Part shown: positions 13,182 to 26,200 of the stretch, one piece after another
How positions within the stretch are numbered: the first letter of the stretch is position 1
How the letters are laid out: each line of letters begins with the position of its first letter
NCBI RefSeq assembly: GCF_051014445.1
Contig: NC_135136.1
Location: 40,310,001-40,374,000, forward strand
DNA: 64,000 nt
Direction of reading: 5' to 3'
Source: Colletes latitarsis
Lineage: Eukaryota > Arthropoda > Insecta > Hymenoptera > Colletidae
Notes under the pieces: generated by a model
What the model saw: only the letters and a program-made list of their open reading frames with translations
Told to the model about the DNA's origin: nothing
Database searches by the model: none
Translations under genes and position numbers: made by a program

Positions 13182-13226
13182 CGGTGTCACCCACGATAGA
13201 AAAGTTATTCTTCGTGGGTGACACCG
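13182..13226. repeat. Perfect 15-bp inverted repeat (hairpin)
   Basis: CGGTGTCACCCACGA at 13182-13196 pairs perfectly with 13212-13226 across a 15-nt loop. It ends exactly where the right direct repeat begins (AGCTAATGG at 13227). Smaller stems lie just upstream: GATGGAA/TTCCATC near 13108-13127 and GGTCTC/GAGACC near 13138-13174. Confidence 0.85.
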
Positions 13227-13532
13227 AGCTAATGGCTGCGAATTAAAAATAATTTCTTAAAATATCTGATAAAATTGTTAATAATAGCAACTCTATACGT
13301 CATATAAGGAAAGAAAGATTTTTCTACGTTAATTAACCTTACCGATTTCTGTAATTCAATTGACCACTGGTTTTTTTATCCGATCGTACGTAAGTAGAGG
13401 GGCAGTTCCCTCATGACATCAGTCTGCCATCTGGTAACATTGCCTCGGACTACCTTTATGCTTTATTTAGAACTTGAAACGGTTAGGATGGTAACTTCCT
13501 CTTTTGAAGACTGAAATTAGGCATAAGTAATG
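13227..13532 (+). repeat. Right copy of the ~300-bp direct repeat
   Basis: Same sequence and orientation as 9633-9957. Its left junction abuts the 15-bp hairpin, whereas the left copy is preceded by the partial tandem-unit end. This shows that the two copies share only the block from AGCTAATGG onwards. Confidence 0.75.
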
Positions 13533-14173
13533 CTATCAACTAACTATTGTTTCTGCAAGTTTATAAGACTGATTTTGATTATAGCAATTAAATTGTAACA
13601 TAAGCCAACCTAAAATGCTTAAGACTGATTAATAACTTTCTTCAAAAAAACAATATGTCTTTTTTTATTTCATAATGTTTCTGTCTCTTTTATTTCTTCG
13701 TGTTCCGCTTTTAAAACAAAAGAGACAGTCTCATAAGCAGGAAGACCTTAACAGGTCTACCCTATGACGATTACTATAGTAAAAGGGATTCTAATCTAAC
13801 CATATAAAAAACATTTAAAAATAAATTTTTGCATTATCAAAAATGTTAAAAGTTTCTTTAACGACGCCTCTATCAACTAGATACATACATGAATAGAAAG
13901 AACTTGAATAAAAGCTAAGATTTAAATAATAGTCGAGTTCTCACCTTCAATGGTTTCATATGGCTACAGTTCAAACACCGATTGTTTTATGAAAAAAATT
14001 TGTAATGAAGTATCAAACTCTATTGTATCAGCCTTTTTATTTGTATCGTAAATAGACGAGCGAAGATTTAGTTTTATTGTTACATATGCATATATGTTGC
14101 CAGCACGGAAAAATTCTTCCAGCAAAATTCGCTATGCCTAGAACCAAATTTAATGGACGTGAGTGCAAGCATA
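13533..14173. other. AT-rich intergenic DNA
   Basis: Nothing recognised. The motif AAAAGAGACAG/CTGTCTCTTTT occurs in inverted orientation near 13681-13730, a possible short palindrome of unknown origin. Confidence 0.35.
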
Positions 14174-14536
14174 GTGACCAGATGGGCCACCTTTTTGCGC
14201 ATGCGCATCGAAAATGGTTTCAGCAAAGTAGTAAAATCGAATAAAAGAGGGTATCGTATGGCCCAGTGTGTGATTAGATTAGAAAATGATATGAATTTTT
14301 GTGGAAAATGAATAGAAAAATTCCAAAAGAGAGACAAATATTGAAATAACTGTTGTAACATATCAGTTTACCACGAAATTCATTACATGAACACAATGGA
14401 CTACGTTCATAACACAACAATGTTACGCGGTTGACTCGCATGTTGGGGGTCCACTAGACTTTACACCCTCAACATAAGCTAAGCACACCGCTGTTTTCCA
14501 ATGCGCATGAGTGAAAAAGGCGGCTCATCTGGTCAC
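14174..14536. mobile_element. MITE with TA target duplication, upstream of myotrophin
   Basis: A 363-bp element. The left end is GTGACCAGATGGGCCACCTT and the right end, read in reverse complement, is GTGACCAGATGAGCCGCCTT; similarity continues to ATGCGCAT, about 35 bp in. TA dinucleotides flank both ends (14172-14173 and 14537-14538), as expected for Tc1/mariner-type non-autonomous elements. There is no transposase frame. It ends 105 bp before the myotrophin start codon, so it probably overlaps that gene's promoter or leader. Confidence 0.8.
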
Positions 14537-14641
14537 TATGTATGCTACGAGCGTGAACTGGTTAAAATAAACGTTGATAAACGTGGTTGTTCGAAAGACT
14601 GTGTTTTCTATACAAGAATCTTCCAGTAACCCATAACAAAA

Positions 14642-15985
14642 ATGAGTGAACTCGTTTGGGGAATAAAAAATGGTGATTTGGAGCAAGTGCGGGATATCGT
14701 TGAAAATAAGGCAAATGTAAGATGTTAAACCACCTCCTTTCTTTCATCTGCGTTTTGATTGTCGGCTAATTAGAGACGTCACTGTGATACCTTTCTTAGT
14801 ATTTATTACTGCATTAATCTTTGTATTATTTGTTCTAAATGAAAAATTATCGTTAATAGATTAAAATAACAGTTGTAAAAATTATTTATACATTCATTCT
14901 AAATGAAAAATATATTTTTTCCTGATTAAACGTATATTCAGTTATAAATCTGTTTTTATTGATAGGATATTGACGTTAATCAAATGATTGATGGAAGAAC
15001 ACCACTGCACTATGCAGCCGATTATGGTCAAAGTGAAGTGATCAGATACCTTTTGGAAAAGGGTGCAAATGTTAATGTAAGTATATTCTAACTGTTAGAT
15101 TAGTACATGCCATAGAAACATAAAAGTCATTTAATTTTTACAAAAATCCTTGCATGAACTAATCAAAGTACAGATTAAATTATTTACTTATGTCAGTGAT
15201 TTCCAAATTTTTTGAAAGGTATTCCACTAAAGACAAATATCTGTTCAAGATATGTAGAATAAAAAATTTGTATTTTATTTATTTTAATTAAATAAAACAG
15301 TAATATCCTTAGCTATTAAATATAGTATAATGGAATAATAAAAATGAGTGCTCCATTATACTGATAAATCTTATACTTTGAACAAAACTATTATTTTTTA
15401 TTTTAATTTAATGAAATTCTTTACTTATTGAATATAAAAAACAAATTAAAAAGAACCTCTAGTTACTAGATACACAAAAAATATATTCTTACAGTTGTCA
15501 AGTCCTGAATGTAAATGTATTAATATACAAAGAGATGTGTAAATTGTCTACATTTTTTGTTGTACTTCCTTAGAATTGTAAAGTGGCTTCTTAGGGTTTA
15601 CAACAACTAGTTTGGAAAACACTGACTTATGTCTGTATCTGTTTTATATTTTCTTCACAATATGCAACTTTAATTCATTATCTTTTTTCTTAAGAAATCA
15701 TATTTGTTTTCATGTAAATTTAAGTTAGAAATAAAACAGTATCTTTATGATATATATGCAAAAGTATCATATAAACTATACAAATGCAGACAACATATTT
15801 ATGTACAGGCTACAGATAAGCATGGTATAACAACATTATTAGCAGCAATTTGGGAAGGACATACAAATTGTGTGAAATTATTATTAGAAAAGGGAGCTAA
15901 ATCAGATGGATTAACACCACATGGAATCAGTTACTTGGATGCTGCTGAAAAAGAAGAGATCAAATGGCTGCTTAAACTTCACTAA
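14642..15985 (+). CDS. Mtpn: Myotrophin (V-1), ankyrin-repeat protein
   Basis: Three exons, 14642-14716, 14966-15076 and 15809-15985, all phase 0, give 120 aa; vertebrate myotrophin has 118. The protein starts MSELVWGIKNGDLEQVRDIV and contains DGRTPLHYAADYG, LLEKGANVN and GITTLLAAIWEGH, the ankyrin helices of this family. Myotrophin sequesters the actin capping protein heterodimer and so promotes barbed-end actin growth; it also has nuclear roles in vertebrates. The protein is soluble, with no signal peptide. The start was chosen because it matches the family start and sits right after AAAA. A MITE ends 105 bp upstream. The 3' neighbour eggless is convergent. Confidence 0.95.
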
Positions 15986-17272
15986 CATAAAGCCAAACAG
16001 GATACAGAGCGATAATTTTGTTATTTTAGTATTTTAATGTTCCTCATAGGAGTATTACAATTGCTTTGTCTTAATTTCTTGCATATGACTAGACTATCAT
16101 ATTTATGCACTTTAAATTAAAAAAATATAGATACACGAATGTAGTTTTATAATAATATATTGCACATCTGGAGCATATAATCATGAACTCATATTCTTAC
16201 ATGGTTATTCTTAGGGATGCAAAGTATCTATAATTTCAGCTTTAAAGTAGTATATCATACAAGTTCTTTTATAAAACCAACAGGAACAAATTTATTTTTA
16301 AAGCATGTAACTACATATAGCAAAAAATATTTTGATACATTCGTAAGAAGCAGCATCATATTTTAAATATGTGTTATTAATTTATGTATGTTACGAATTT
16401 TTTTGTACATTTTTTATGAACTACAATCGAAACAATAATTCCGCTTTATTTTAATATTTTTGCGAGAAAGTTATTATAAATATACAAAATACTAAATACT
16501 CGATACGAGATATACTTACATAATTTAACTGAGTTTCAAGAAAGACATGTATAAATTATAGAATGAGTTTAAAGAGCTATCTTTATGGTACTAATTACCT
16601 GACATGTCGTAAGAGATTTTAAAGGTGTACAATAATCAAAAATAATAAGCCAATGCATCATTGTTATGTATGCTGTTGTATTTTATTAAACCCGAATTTA
16701 TCATTTATTTATTATTCCATCGAACATTGGAGTTTTAATAATTAGTGAAATTTCCAAATATCAATAAGTCTTCTTATATGCCAAAATTTATTTATTCAAT
16801 GTCAATTACTAAACACACGAAGACTGTATTACATTTGATGGTCCTATGATATACATCTTTACAGAAATCTTATGCGTTTTATAGATACATAAAATGTATT
16901 ATATGTAGCATATTAAAATTTTCTCAAGTAGATACTTTACAATTTCTAAAATGTAATACAGTTTATTTCATTCCACAGGTCTATTTCATCTTGTAAACTA
17001 ATTTATATTTTAATAAATAAAAAATATAACAGGAAAATGAAAAAAATTTCTTTATAAATTTTATGCTTTTAAGTGAAATATTTGCATTTGTATTACAATT
17101 GCATGCCAAATAAATTGTCAATATTAATAAAAAATAATTAAGTATAAACATATCTTTTAATAATAAACGATGTACTTTTATTTAATATTGTAGAATGTAT
17201 ATTTAAAAAAAAGGGAACTAAATACGTTTATAAATCCTAATTTTATTATTCCTGTATAAAGTACCTCATACA
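15986..17272. other. Convergent 3' region between myotrophin and eggless
   Basis: AT-rich non-coding DNA, most likely the two facing 3' UTRs. Several AATAAA-like sequences occur on both strands (for example near 17014 on +). No other gene or structured element was recognised. Confidence 0.5.
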
Positions 17273-20200
17273 TTACAAAAGTCGACCCCTGCAATTAGAC
17301 GCGCCACATTTGCATATAATAACTTTACCCGGTATACTTCCGACGTCATAGCTGTAATTCCATGTCAATTCTTGACCTGCTCTAATATAATTTAAAGCAA
17401 AAAATGCCACCCAAGGAAATCTTACATCATGTGTGTCAACAAATACATTTTGAACGAAAACGTTTGGATCACAAGAATGCTAAAATATCGCCAACAAAAT
17501 TATTTTGAATTTATACTTATAATTTACTGTTCATCGAATTGCTCATTAACGTTTATATTTTAAGATAAAATTTGATACATTATATTTTACTTACATTTAG
17601 ATAGCGTCCAATATTTCCAGTTGTTTTAGCATCCATTATATAAACAGCCTCATCCTCTCCAAAGAAATCTCTTACTGACTTAAATGTAGGTCTTTCTAAT
17701 TGTGCTGGTTCTACTGTTGGATCGAATCTACTTGGTTCACGTCTACCGCTTCTGTTTTCTTCTTCATCGCTTATTGTGATTGTATCTTGATCATTCGGAC
17801 GGGTTTCATTTATAGAAGGTTTCATGAGATTTTCAGAATTTTTAGTACTACTTCCGTCTTCGCTATTTTCTTCGGATCCGTCATGGTTAGGTTCATCTCG
17901 TTTTCGTTTCCTAAGCCGTTTCCTAAAGCATTACAGCATTGTATTTTATTAAAATACGAAAAAGGTTTGTACTCGTTAGATAATATTATTAATCTTTTTT
18001 TACTTACCTGATAGACGAAGGTTCCGTGGAATCTACATTAAAATTGACATATTTAGTAATATCAAAGTCTTCATCTGAATCATTACCATTTGTTTTCGTA
18101 TTATCTTCATCATCACTTGTAATAGATTTCTTTTTATCTTCTGGAGTAGACAATGGCATTTCTGGCTCAAGAACATCGCTTTCGTAACCTTCCTTAATTC
18201 CTTCTACTACTTCAACATAATCCAATTCAGCAAGATATTCATCTCCATAATTTTTACCACCTTCGTTAGCTCCCTATAGTATGAACAAATATTAAAATGT
18301 TAGTATCTTTTTGTTTAATATATACCATTAATAATAGTTGATATTATATTTTTTGACAATTACCTGTTCTGTAAGTAATCTACCAGCATATATACAAATA
18401 AAAGATCCAAGAGGAATATCATTTAGACATCTTATGCCCCAACCACGAGGAGCCGTTTTGAATACTTGTAACTTTAATGTTAACGGATGTTGCACTACTC
18501 TATTGAGACAAGTTTTTATGGCACATTTACACCCTGAATTACATTCGTAAATTCCAGTAGTTACTGGTTCTGGTAAACGTTTATACACGTAACCAACAGA
18601 TGTGTTAGGTACTCTTCCTCCAAGAGTTGCACCTTGTATTGTTAATTGCCAACACTGACACTTTGTTTTGTCCTATAAAATAATAAAATAACATCGATAA
18701 AGCGAAATTTAAACAAGACTTGTATATAACTAGTAATAAATATATATTGTCTTAATTAAACAAGCATACTTCACAATCATCTACGCAATCACAACTACAC
18801 AAGAAATTCGGATTTAAATTAAGATTTACGCCTTCCGTCGGTTCTCTTTGTGTACTGTATCGTATAGTATCTGGTTGAGTGTGATCTAATTCATTGACAC
18901 ATGGTATTGGTACATTTTCTACACCATAACTGAGATCCTTAAAATTGAAAACATAATTTAATTACATGATACAAACTATTAACAGAATTTTATAATGTAC
19001 ATTGTTTACTTACCTTTATATTAATGAAACACTTATCTAAGACGAACTCCGCTAAACAATGTACCCAATAATCAAAATCAAAAAGATCAACAGACATTGG
19101 ACTACCTGTTTTACGAAGATACTGATGCAACTCTTCCATATTTCGTAGTCTAACACCACACGGTGCTTGATACAATGTAATTTTTTTGCCTTTAGGATAT
19201 TTACAAAGTTGTCGGTTCCATCCACAAAGTAATGGTATTGAAAGAGGCGAATATCCTCTTAGATCATCAGGTGTAAAAGATATACCCTCAACGCATTGAG
19301 GACCACATTTATGTGAAACGAATTTCTTTGTCTGAATCTTATTTTGTGTTTGATAATACTGTAATAAATAGATAATATCATTTCAAATTATAAATCTTAA
19401 TTCATAATTCATTTTCAATTTTTTTGCAAGAATTATTTTAATTGCTTTATACCACATGCTTACAACTATGCTATGCGAAGGTTTCGTTTCCGTAGTAGGA
19501 TTATACGTATTTGTATCTACAATAGTTTGTTTTTTACTAGTACTCTTTCTAGCGACAGCACGTGTTTGTTGTGGTGCAATTGAAGTAATTACACTTGTAC
19601 TTTCACTTATTGTAGGCGCCTGTTCTTTCTCTGCCTGAGAAATTCTTTCTTCTTCATTCTCTACATTAGATGTGTATTCCACGTAAGGTAAATTGCTTTT
19701 CTAAAATATTAGTAAATTTATCTTCTTCAGTATGATTCTTATAAAAGTATGATAGAAAATAAATGGTTTATATACATTAGAAATAACAGGAAGTCGATGT
19801 CGACTTGGTGTATTAACAGATGCATGATGACCTTGTTGCCTAGCATTGGCTTTTAAAAGTTCAAGATACAGTGGTCCTAATCTGGCAGAACCTCTATAGA
19901 TCCATTCTGTCCTTCCATCAGCATCAAAATGCATTTGCACTAAACTTGCATCAACTTGTACTACCCTAGCAATCCACCACTTGCCATTCCATTCTGTTTT
20001 TACTACTTGTCCTGTTTGCAGCTTTACCATTGGTCTTTCAGGATATGTATCAATGTATTTTTTCACAAAATCTCGAGATTCATTAGGTATATCTTCCCAA
20101 ACTTTGGAAGAAGATTCAGCAACTAAATAAATGTGTCCATGCTCCACATATTGAGCATACCCATCATCGAAGAATACCAAATACCTAATTATCAAAATTC

Positions 20201-21722
20201 AGCATTGTATTGGAACTAAATTTATATATTGAAATTTTATACAAACAATATACCTATATTTATTTGTAGCTTTTGGTGGTTCAGCTATAACGCCGCTATA
20301 AAAATTACTAGATGAAACATCTCGGAAAACTGCAACTACTCGTGTACCAACTGGGATTATCACCTGGCTAATTATAGCAGGTGCAGTTTGTTTGCCAAAA
20401 ACAGACTTAATAACTGAATTATATTTTTTTTGCAATAACTTAACACGACAATGTAGGGGACTTTTTGAAACTACAGTTTGGACCTAATAAACAATAAATT
20501 AAATATTAAATAAATATTAAAGAATGAAACTATTTTGACAACATCTAAATAAAAGTTAATCTATTAACTTTTCCCTTAATCCATGGCATAAGTGGGTGCT
20601 TCATAATATATACAATGGCATCCACATCTATTTGTGGTCTTACAAGTGGTCCAGTTGGAGGTAAGTCCAATGCTATAACTTGTTTATTGTCTTGTTCAAT
20701 AGGTAGAATCTCAGGTTGATTATCCTGTAATACAGCAGGTGAGACTCGTACTTGTGTAACTTTTTTTGTTGCTACCAATGAATAAGAAACATTGTCGTTA
20801 GATACATCGTCAATTTGAAGCTCTTGAAGCATCTGAATTTGTGGTCTGAACTCATCGTATAAACTATTGCGTAATGTGTCCATAGTACGCATCAAGTCTC
20901 TAACAGTTCTGTCCAAAACTTCATTTTCTTCTATTTCAGAAAATTATATTACGTTATTTTATTTTACTATATATAAATACATGTTTTGCAAAATAATAGT
21001 GTACCATTTATATTATCCAATTGCTCTTTTAATATATTGTGTGCTTCATTAATTTGATAGTCAACATCATACTTTGTAAGAATATTTTTTAATGTACTGT
21101 CTAACATTTCCTCCATACTAATAAGCATTTCATCAGGTAAATACTTTTCTGTAATTAAATACAATACAACTAATCAATAACTTAAACATATTGCATTTGA
21201 TTGTGTGATTGAATGAGTCAAGGTTGTAATTGGTATCATGTAAGAAAATTTCAATCTCACCCTCATCATACAAGTCTTTCTTTTTTTCATCATCTGAATC
21301 ATCACTGTCAGATATTTCTACTTCCATTGTATGATCCGGAAATTCACATTTCAATAATGGTTTGTGATCCACAAAAGCTGCGACTAATTGCTATGAAAAT
21401 TAATAGCATGTTATAACTATTTAGTAGAGATCAATATTGTTGCAATAATACACTAAGAATATAAGAGAAGGTATTTTAAACAAAAATATACCTTTTGATG
21501 GTCTAATGCAGCACTAAAACATTTTTTGCAAATCATACGTTTTTTCTTCTTTTCTGTATTTACTCCATAAAAAGCACATGCAAATGAAGGTGCCGATCTC
21601 ATGTCTGTTCCAGAACAACATTGAAAATTTATGCAAGTACTGTTATAAGTTTTAGGACTTTTATTCTCTTTCATATTATCCTCTATTGCTTCTTCATCTG
21701 ATACAAGCTCAATAACTTCCAT
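17273..21722 (-). CDS. egg: Histone H3-K9 methyltransferase SETDB1 / eggless
   Basis: Thirteen exons in transcription order: 21722-21492, 21390-21261, 21148-21005, 20930-20569, 20483-20254, 20184-19776, 19700-19464, 19358-19014, 18937-18770, 18672-18364, 18273-18008, 17922-17595 and 17479-17273; 1121 aa. Tudor-type segments lie at about 260-500 (GKWWIARVV, YRGSARLGPLY). An MBD lies at about 582-696 (CGWNRQLCKYP). The Cys-rich pre-SET runs from about 697 (CSCDCVDDC, ECNSGCKC). The SET domain (RGWGIRC to NHSCDPN and CRGRLL) is split by an acidic insert of about 190 residues, the hallmark of SETDB1. The enzyme trimethylates H3K9 and silences transposons, and in flies acts in the germline and the piRNA pathway. 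The chosen ATG (A at -3, G at +4) is better than one four codons upstream. Residues 30-68 hold six cysteines (CINFQCC, CKKC), possibly metal-binding. Confidence 0.95.
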
Positions 21723-21734
21723 TCTATATAACAT

Positions 21735-22163
21735 TGAGAACAGTATTATAATTCTTTTAACAACTTACATAAAAAAAGAAAAACAAAGTTTTGTTTATTT
21801 ACAAGTACACAATTACATACAACGATATAGGTTATGAACACAAATTCAGTTAAAGGTTAGTTATTTGAAACATAAAATGATATAATTTATTAAAACAAAT
21901 ATTCTTCCGTTAATAATAAATGGCTAAATTTCTTTATACAAATTATATAACACATTTTTCTAACAAAACATATACCTACCTGACAGTATATCAAAATTGA
22001 TTTATTTTCAGTTTATATAAAAATGTTTCAACATTTCATGTTGCAGTAACCCTACGCAATTAATTGTATCATTTCTTACTATAAATAAATTATGATTTCA
22101 AAATTTACTAAATGACACTTTTTTGCCGGATAAATCGATGTTCCCTACCGGAACAGTATGGTC
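21735..22163. other. Upstream flank of eggless
   Basis: AT-rich DNA that probably contains the eggless promoter and leader. No TATA box with the right spacing was recognised. Confidence 0.35.
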
Positions 22164-23200
22164 CAGTGTAGCTAGATTTGGCATAATTGAGTGTACCGAC
22201 GGCCATACTAGTAACGACGAATTTCCTTAGCATCTAACGGAGTCGTGGGAAAATCAAAAAAGAAGGCATACAATTTCGAATCTTGACTGCCCAAACATTT
22301 TTATAGCCCGACCTTTATAGGCACATATGTATAAACAAAAATTTTTGTTCTTATTCCTATGAATGAGTATATGTATACATATGTATGTTATTTATACGAT
22401 TGAGCATAAACAGCTGAGAAAATTTATACTCAATATGTAAAGAATAGACTTTGCTCATGTTCATGTTCAAACGAACCAGAGTTGTTCGTTCTGATCGTTG
22501 TCTGCGAAAGATCTTCGCAAACCAGAATTCTCGACCCTGAATGGAACGAGTAATTATTTTTCTTATTCAGTAACATAGAGTAACCGAGTTCAGTAAAAGA
22601 TGTTCAATCTCAGAGTTGTTCGTAACACGAAAAATATGATTTTATGGTCCTTGAAAGATCTCTCCAAACTAGAATTTGAATGCTGCGTAGGCGCCATTCT
22701 TCTCGCTTGACCATCTTCGAAAATCTTGATTGAATGTAAATCTTCAATGAAATTCTTACTCTCTCTTCTCGCTCCGCCTTGCTTGATGGTTAAGGGATGT
22801 CTGCCGCGGGTGCGTCAAGGGGCTCGGTTTTTATGCAACATATTGGAGCCTAACTGACCGCTGATTGGCTGAGGGGGTCGCTAGTTGATAGATATGATCA
22901 ATAATTCAAAATAACATTAAAGAATCATTATTTGAAATAATGGCATACTCATAGATATATAATAGAATTTCTACATATTCTTCGCCAAAATACGCGTTGT
23001 TTGCATTTTGAAACATTAAAATCCTCCAATCCGTTTAGAAGTTATAATGTTTTAAACATACGCATGAAATTTCAAGCGAACATTTCTGTATGTTTAAAAC
23101 ATTATAATGTAATTATAAGAAGTGCCGAGCTCAGGTAACATGGCTTGTATGGTAGGATATGTCGACTTTTCCTACCACTCCGTTTAACGCTAAGGAAAGT
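22164..23200. mobile_element. Possible decayed element bounded by facing arms of the dispersed repeat
   Basis: The left part (22164-22249) begins CAGTGTAGCTAGATTTGGCA and contains CGACGAATTTCCTTAG, the same arm as at 3518 and 60685. The inner part of the opposite arm (CACTCCGTTTAACGCTAAGGA) appears in reverse near 23176-23196. The two may be the ends of one roughly 1-kb element or two separate remnants. The interior has no transposase frame. It does contain a GC-rich patch at about 22790-22880 with a CCAAT-type box (CTGATTGGCTGA), and the palindrome listed separately. Confidence 0.45.
23042..23107. repeat. Perfect 20-bp inverted repeat
   Basis: TTATAATGTTTTAAACATAC at 23042-23061 is matched exactly in reverse complement at 23088-23107, with a 26-nt loop. 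Perfect arms of this length are unlikely by chance even in AT-rich DNA, and suggest a very short or recent fold-back element, or a selected hairpin. Confidence 0.85.
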
Positions 23201-26200
23201 AAATACATATATAGTGCATACATATATTTAGTCTTATTCTTATTATAAAGGATATTAAATGGCACCTTAGATGATAAATGACAACACATTATTGTTACTT
23301 CTAAGAGAGTATAAAATGAACAAAAACATAAAAAATGCACAAGTCTTGAATATTTCTTTTATTTTTATTTTATCATATTTAATCAATATGTATTGTATCT
23401 ACCTAGCCATTAGTATATTTAAAAATCACAGTCTTAGTTGAAGAATTGACAGCAGAAAATACTATCTGTATCCTATCCATATAATAAATGTTTACAATGT
23501 ACATAGTTTGTTTCTGCATACATACACACTGTATGTATCCTAAATGAATAATTATGTATAATGTGTTATGTACAATAGTTTGGATTATGTTGATCTACAC
23601 TTTCCATTGGTATGCACTGTTGTGCGTAATTTTTAGCATTGTATGCCCAATTTCCATAAACAAAGAATTTTTTGTTCAAACAAAACCGAAACCGTAATTT
23701 GGAATAAAGTCTCAAAATTGGTTTGTTTACACGAAACGGAATTATTTTTTATACAAAAAACGATATATGACAGTTTTAATTATATACAAAATATGAAAAA
23801 TATTTAAATATAATTTAGAAAAATAAGTTTCTTGTAGAATTAAATTATTGCTTTAGGATATTCTTGCAAGTATATATCAGGTGTGTAACCACTTTCTTTT
23901 TATTCTAGTAATATACTTAATTCATATACCAATAGTTGTATTTTTAAATACCAGTACATAATATAATATGAAATATCCAAAAACAATATCTTTCCTACAA
24001 TTATCTATAATGAAATATATCATTTATGTAGATAAAAAAAGTGTTTGTATTGCAAGATGAACAATCTTCAAGAAATTATTAATATATATTACAATATTCA
24101 ATGATATATTCATTATAATTTTCGTCTAAGTGCACATGTATTGAAATTGTTATCTAAGTAAAATATACCAAAGAAGTAACACAAATTATAAAACAATTAA
24201 TGAACAATAAATTATGGAAATTAGGCATTATATAATTTTCAAAGGCTACTCTCACTTGGCTAACTAATAAATTATTCATACAACTAAAAAGAAAAAGTGA
24301 ATTTATTTACGTTTTGATTTAAATAATATGAACGCATTTTTGGTTTCTTCAAACCATGGTAATATTATTAAGATACATAGTCAATATGTACACATTTTTA
24401 TAAGAAAATTGATAATAAAATATATTGTAAGAACATTTACGTATTAACAAAGATCGAATGAATCAGAGTATTAAAAATAGTTAACTCAAATAGAATAGCC
24501 TGTATAATGTACATTTCAGAGATCTCTAAATAGTACGCATCATGTATATACATCAAATTTCGTTATGTACATAAATATAGAAGTATCATTACTTCCAGCA
24601 AATTCAAATTAACTCACGATTAAAATTGGAATACTCTAACAAAAAATGTACTGGTTCAAGAAGTATACAATGCTATATAATTCTGCTTGCAGAATACAGC
24701 TTATATTTAATACATACATTATTTTTTAAGTTATACCTTTGGATATATTGTAAAATATAAAAATCAATCAAAATGATACTACATAAAATATATTATGTAA
24801 GTTTGTTGAGGAAGTAACAAAATTAAATTATTGCAATATTACTTTCTGAAATAAAAAGGAAATAAGCACTGATGTGATAAGATATAATATTAACGTATGA
24901 GTACAAAAAATATACTATACAAGGTATTTCCTTTAACGTGAACATTTGTAATATCTCAATTTCTGTTGAAAACACAAAGAAAACAAAAAAAATGATTATT
25001 TTAAACTGTTTGCAAAAATCTTCGTTCACTGAAATATTCCTTTGCATTTTTTGTTGACTCTTTTTGTATCTTAAAAAAAGAAGATATTCTAGATGTGTAT
25101 CTTTAAGGAAATATCCTGTACATAAGTTGTATTCTGCAAAGTGTACATTGTAACTTGCACTATTGACAAAAAACCTTTCTTCACTTATTTTTTTGTTGTT
25201 GCTTACTTCATAAACAAGTAAATTTAGAAAAATATCTTGTTTACATTATATGAATTAAATCTTCTATTTCTTTCGTACACGACACTAATATAATGTCTTT
25301 TATCTAATCATTGTAACATAATAATAAGAATATGTGCCAACCTAGTTACAATTTCTTCTTGCATTAACTAGCAATTACTATGAATGCTTATATCTTCCTT
25401 TTGTTTTTAAAACACGAGCAGTAAAAGATATACCCCTCATGTTCAACAATATAAAAGCAACTCGACTCTTTGGTTACACAAGGGAGAGCTAGTTGCACAC
25501 TTTCCTTTTTAAACTGTGACAATTAAATGCTTAATAAATGAAACAGATGGAAAGCACACTTCTCGTACATCAATGCTTTATGGTTTCAAAGATTCATAAA
25601 ATCATTGATACTGAAATTACTAAGCAAATATCATTCGTTCATAAGTTGCAATAAACGCAAATATATGATTTTAAAAAAGAAAGATATACAATCGTAACTC
25701 AGTCTGTGTAGTTTTTGAATTATGAACCACAATGTGTTTGCACTATATAAAGATTATGTATACATTTTTAGCTACTAAAATTAAATTACCCAACAAAGTG
25801 GTATTTGTACCAGAAACAAAAAGGCAAATCTTGCACTCCCAATTAACATAAAAGACAGGAAAAGATTTCGATCTTTGTAGGAGAAATATTTACAAACATG
25901 GAATATAGACCATGAAATTAAAACTGTTTGCAATGGCAATCGAATAAATATAGTAAATCCCATATAAAACATCCCCACTACGTTAGAAAGACATGTATCA
26001 TGAAAGTACTTGCCACCGAATCCGGTACAAAAGACGCTGTTCTTTTATCTATGCTAAAAAGGGCACCCGATCATGATTTAAACAGTAAATTATGAATTTA
26101 CTATCTATAAACTTCTAACATGAAGATAAACATTCTACAAAAAGGAATGGTGTGTGATGTACATTACGATTAAACTTCCATGAAAATCGTCCTGTTTTGT

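Noticed and set aside
14080..14361. 93-codon minus-strand frame near the myotrophin promoter
   Set aside because: It crosses the MITE boundary at 14174 and has no recognisable domain.
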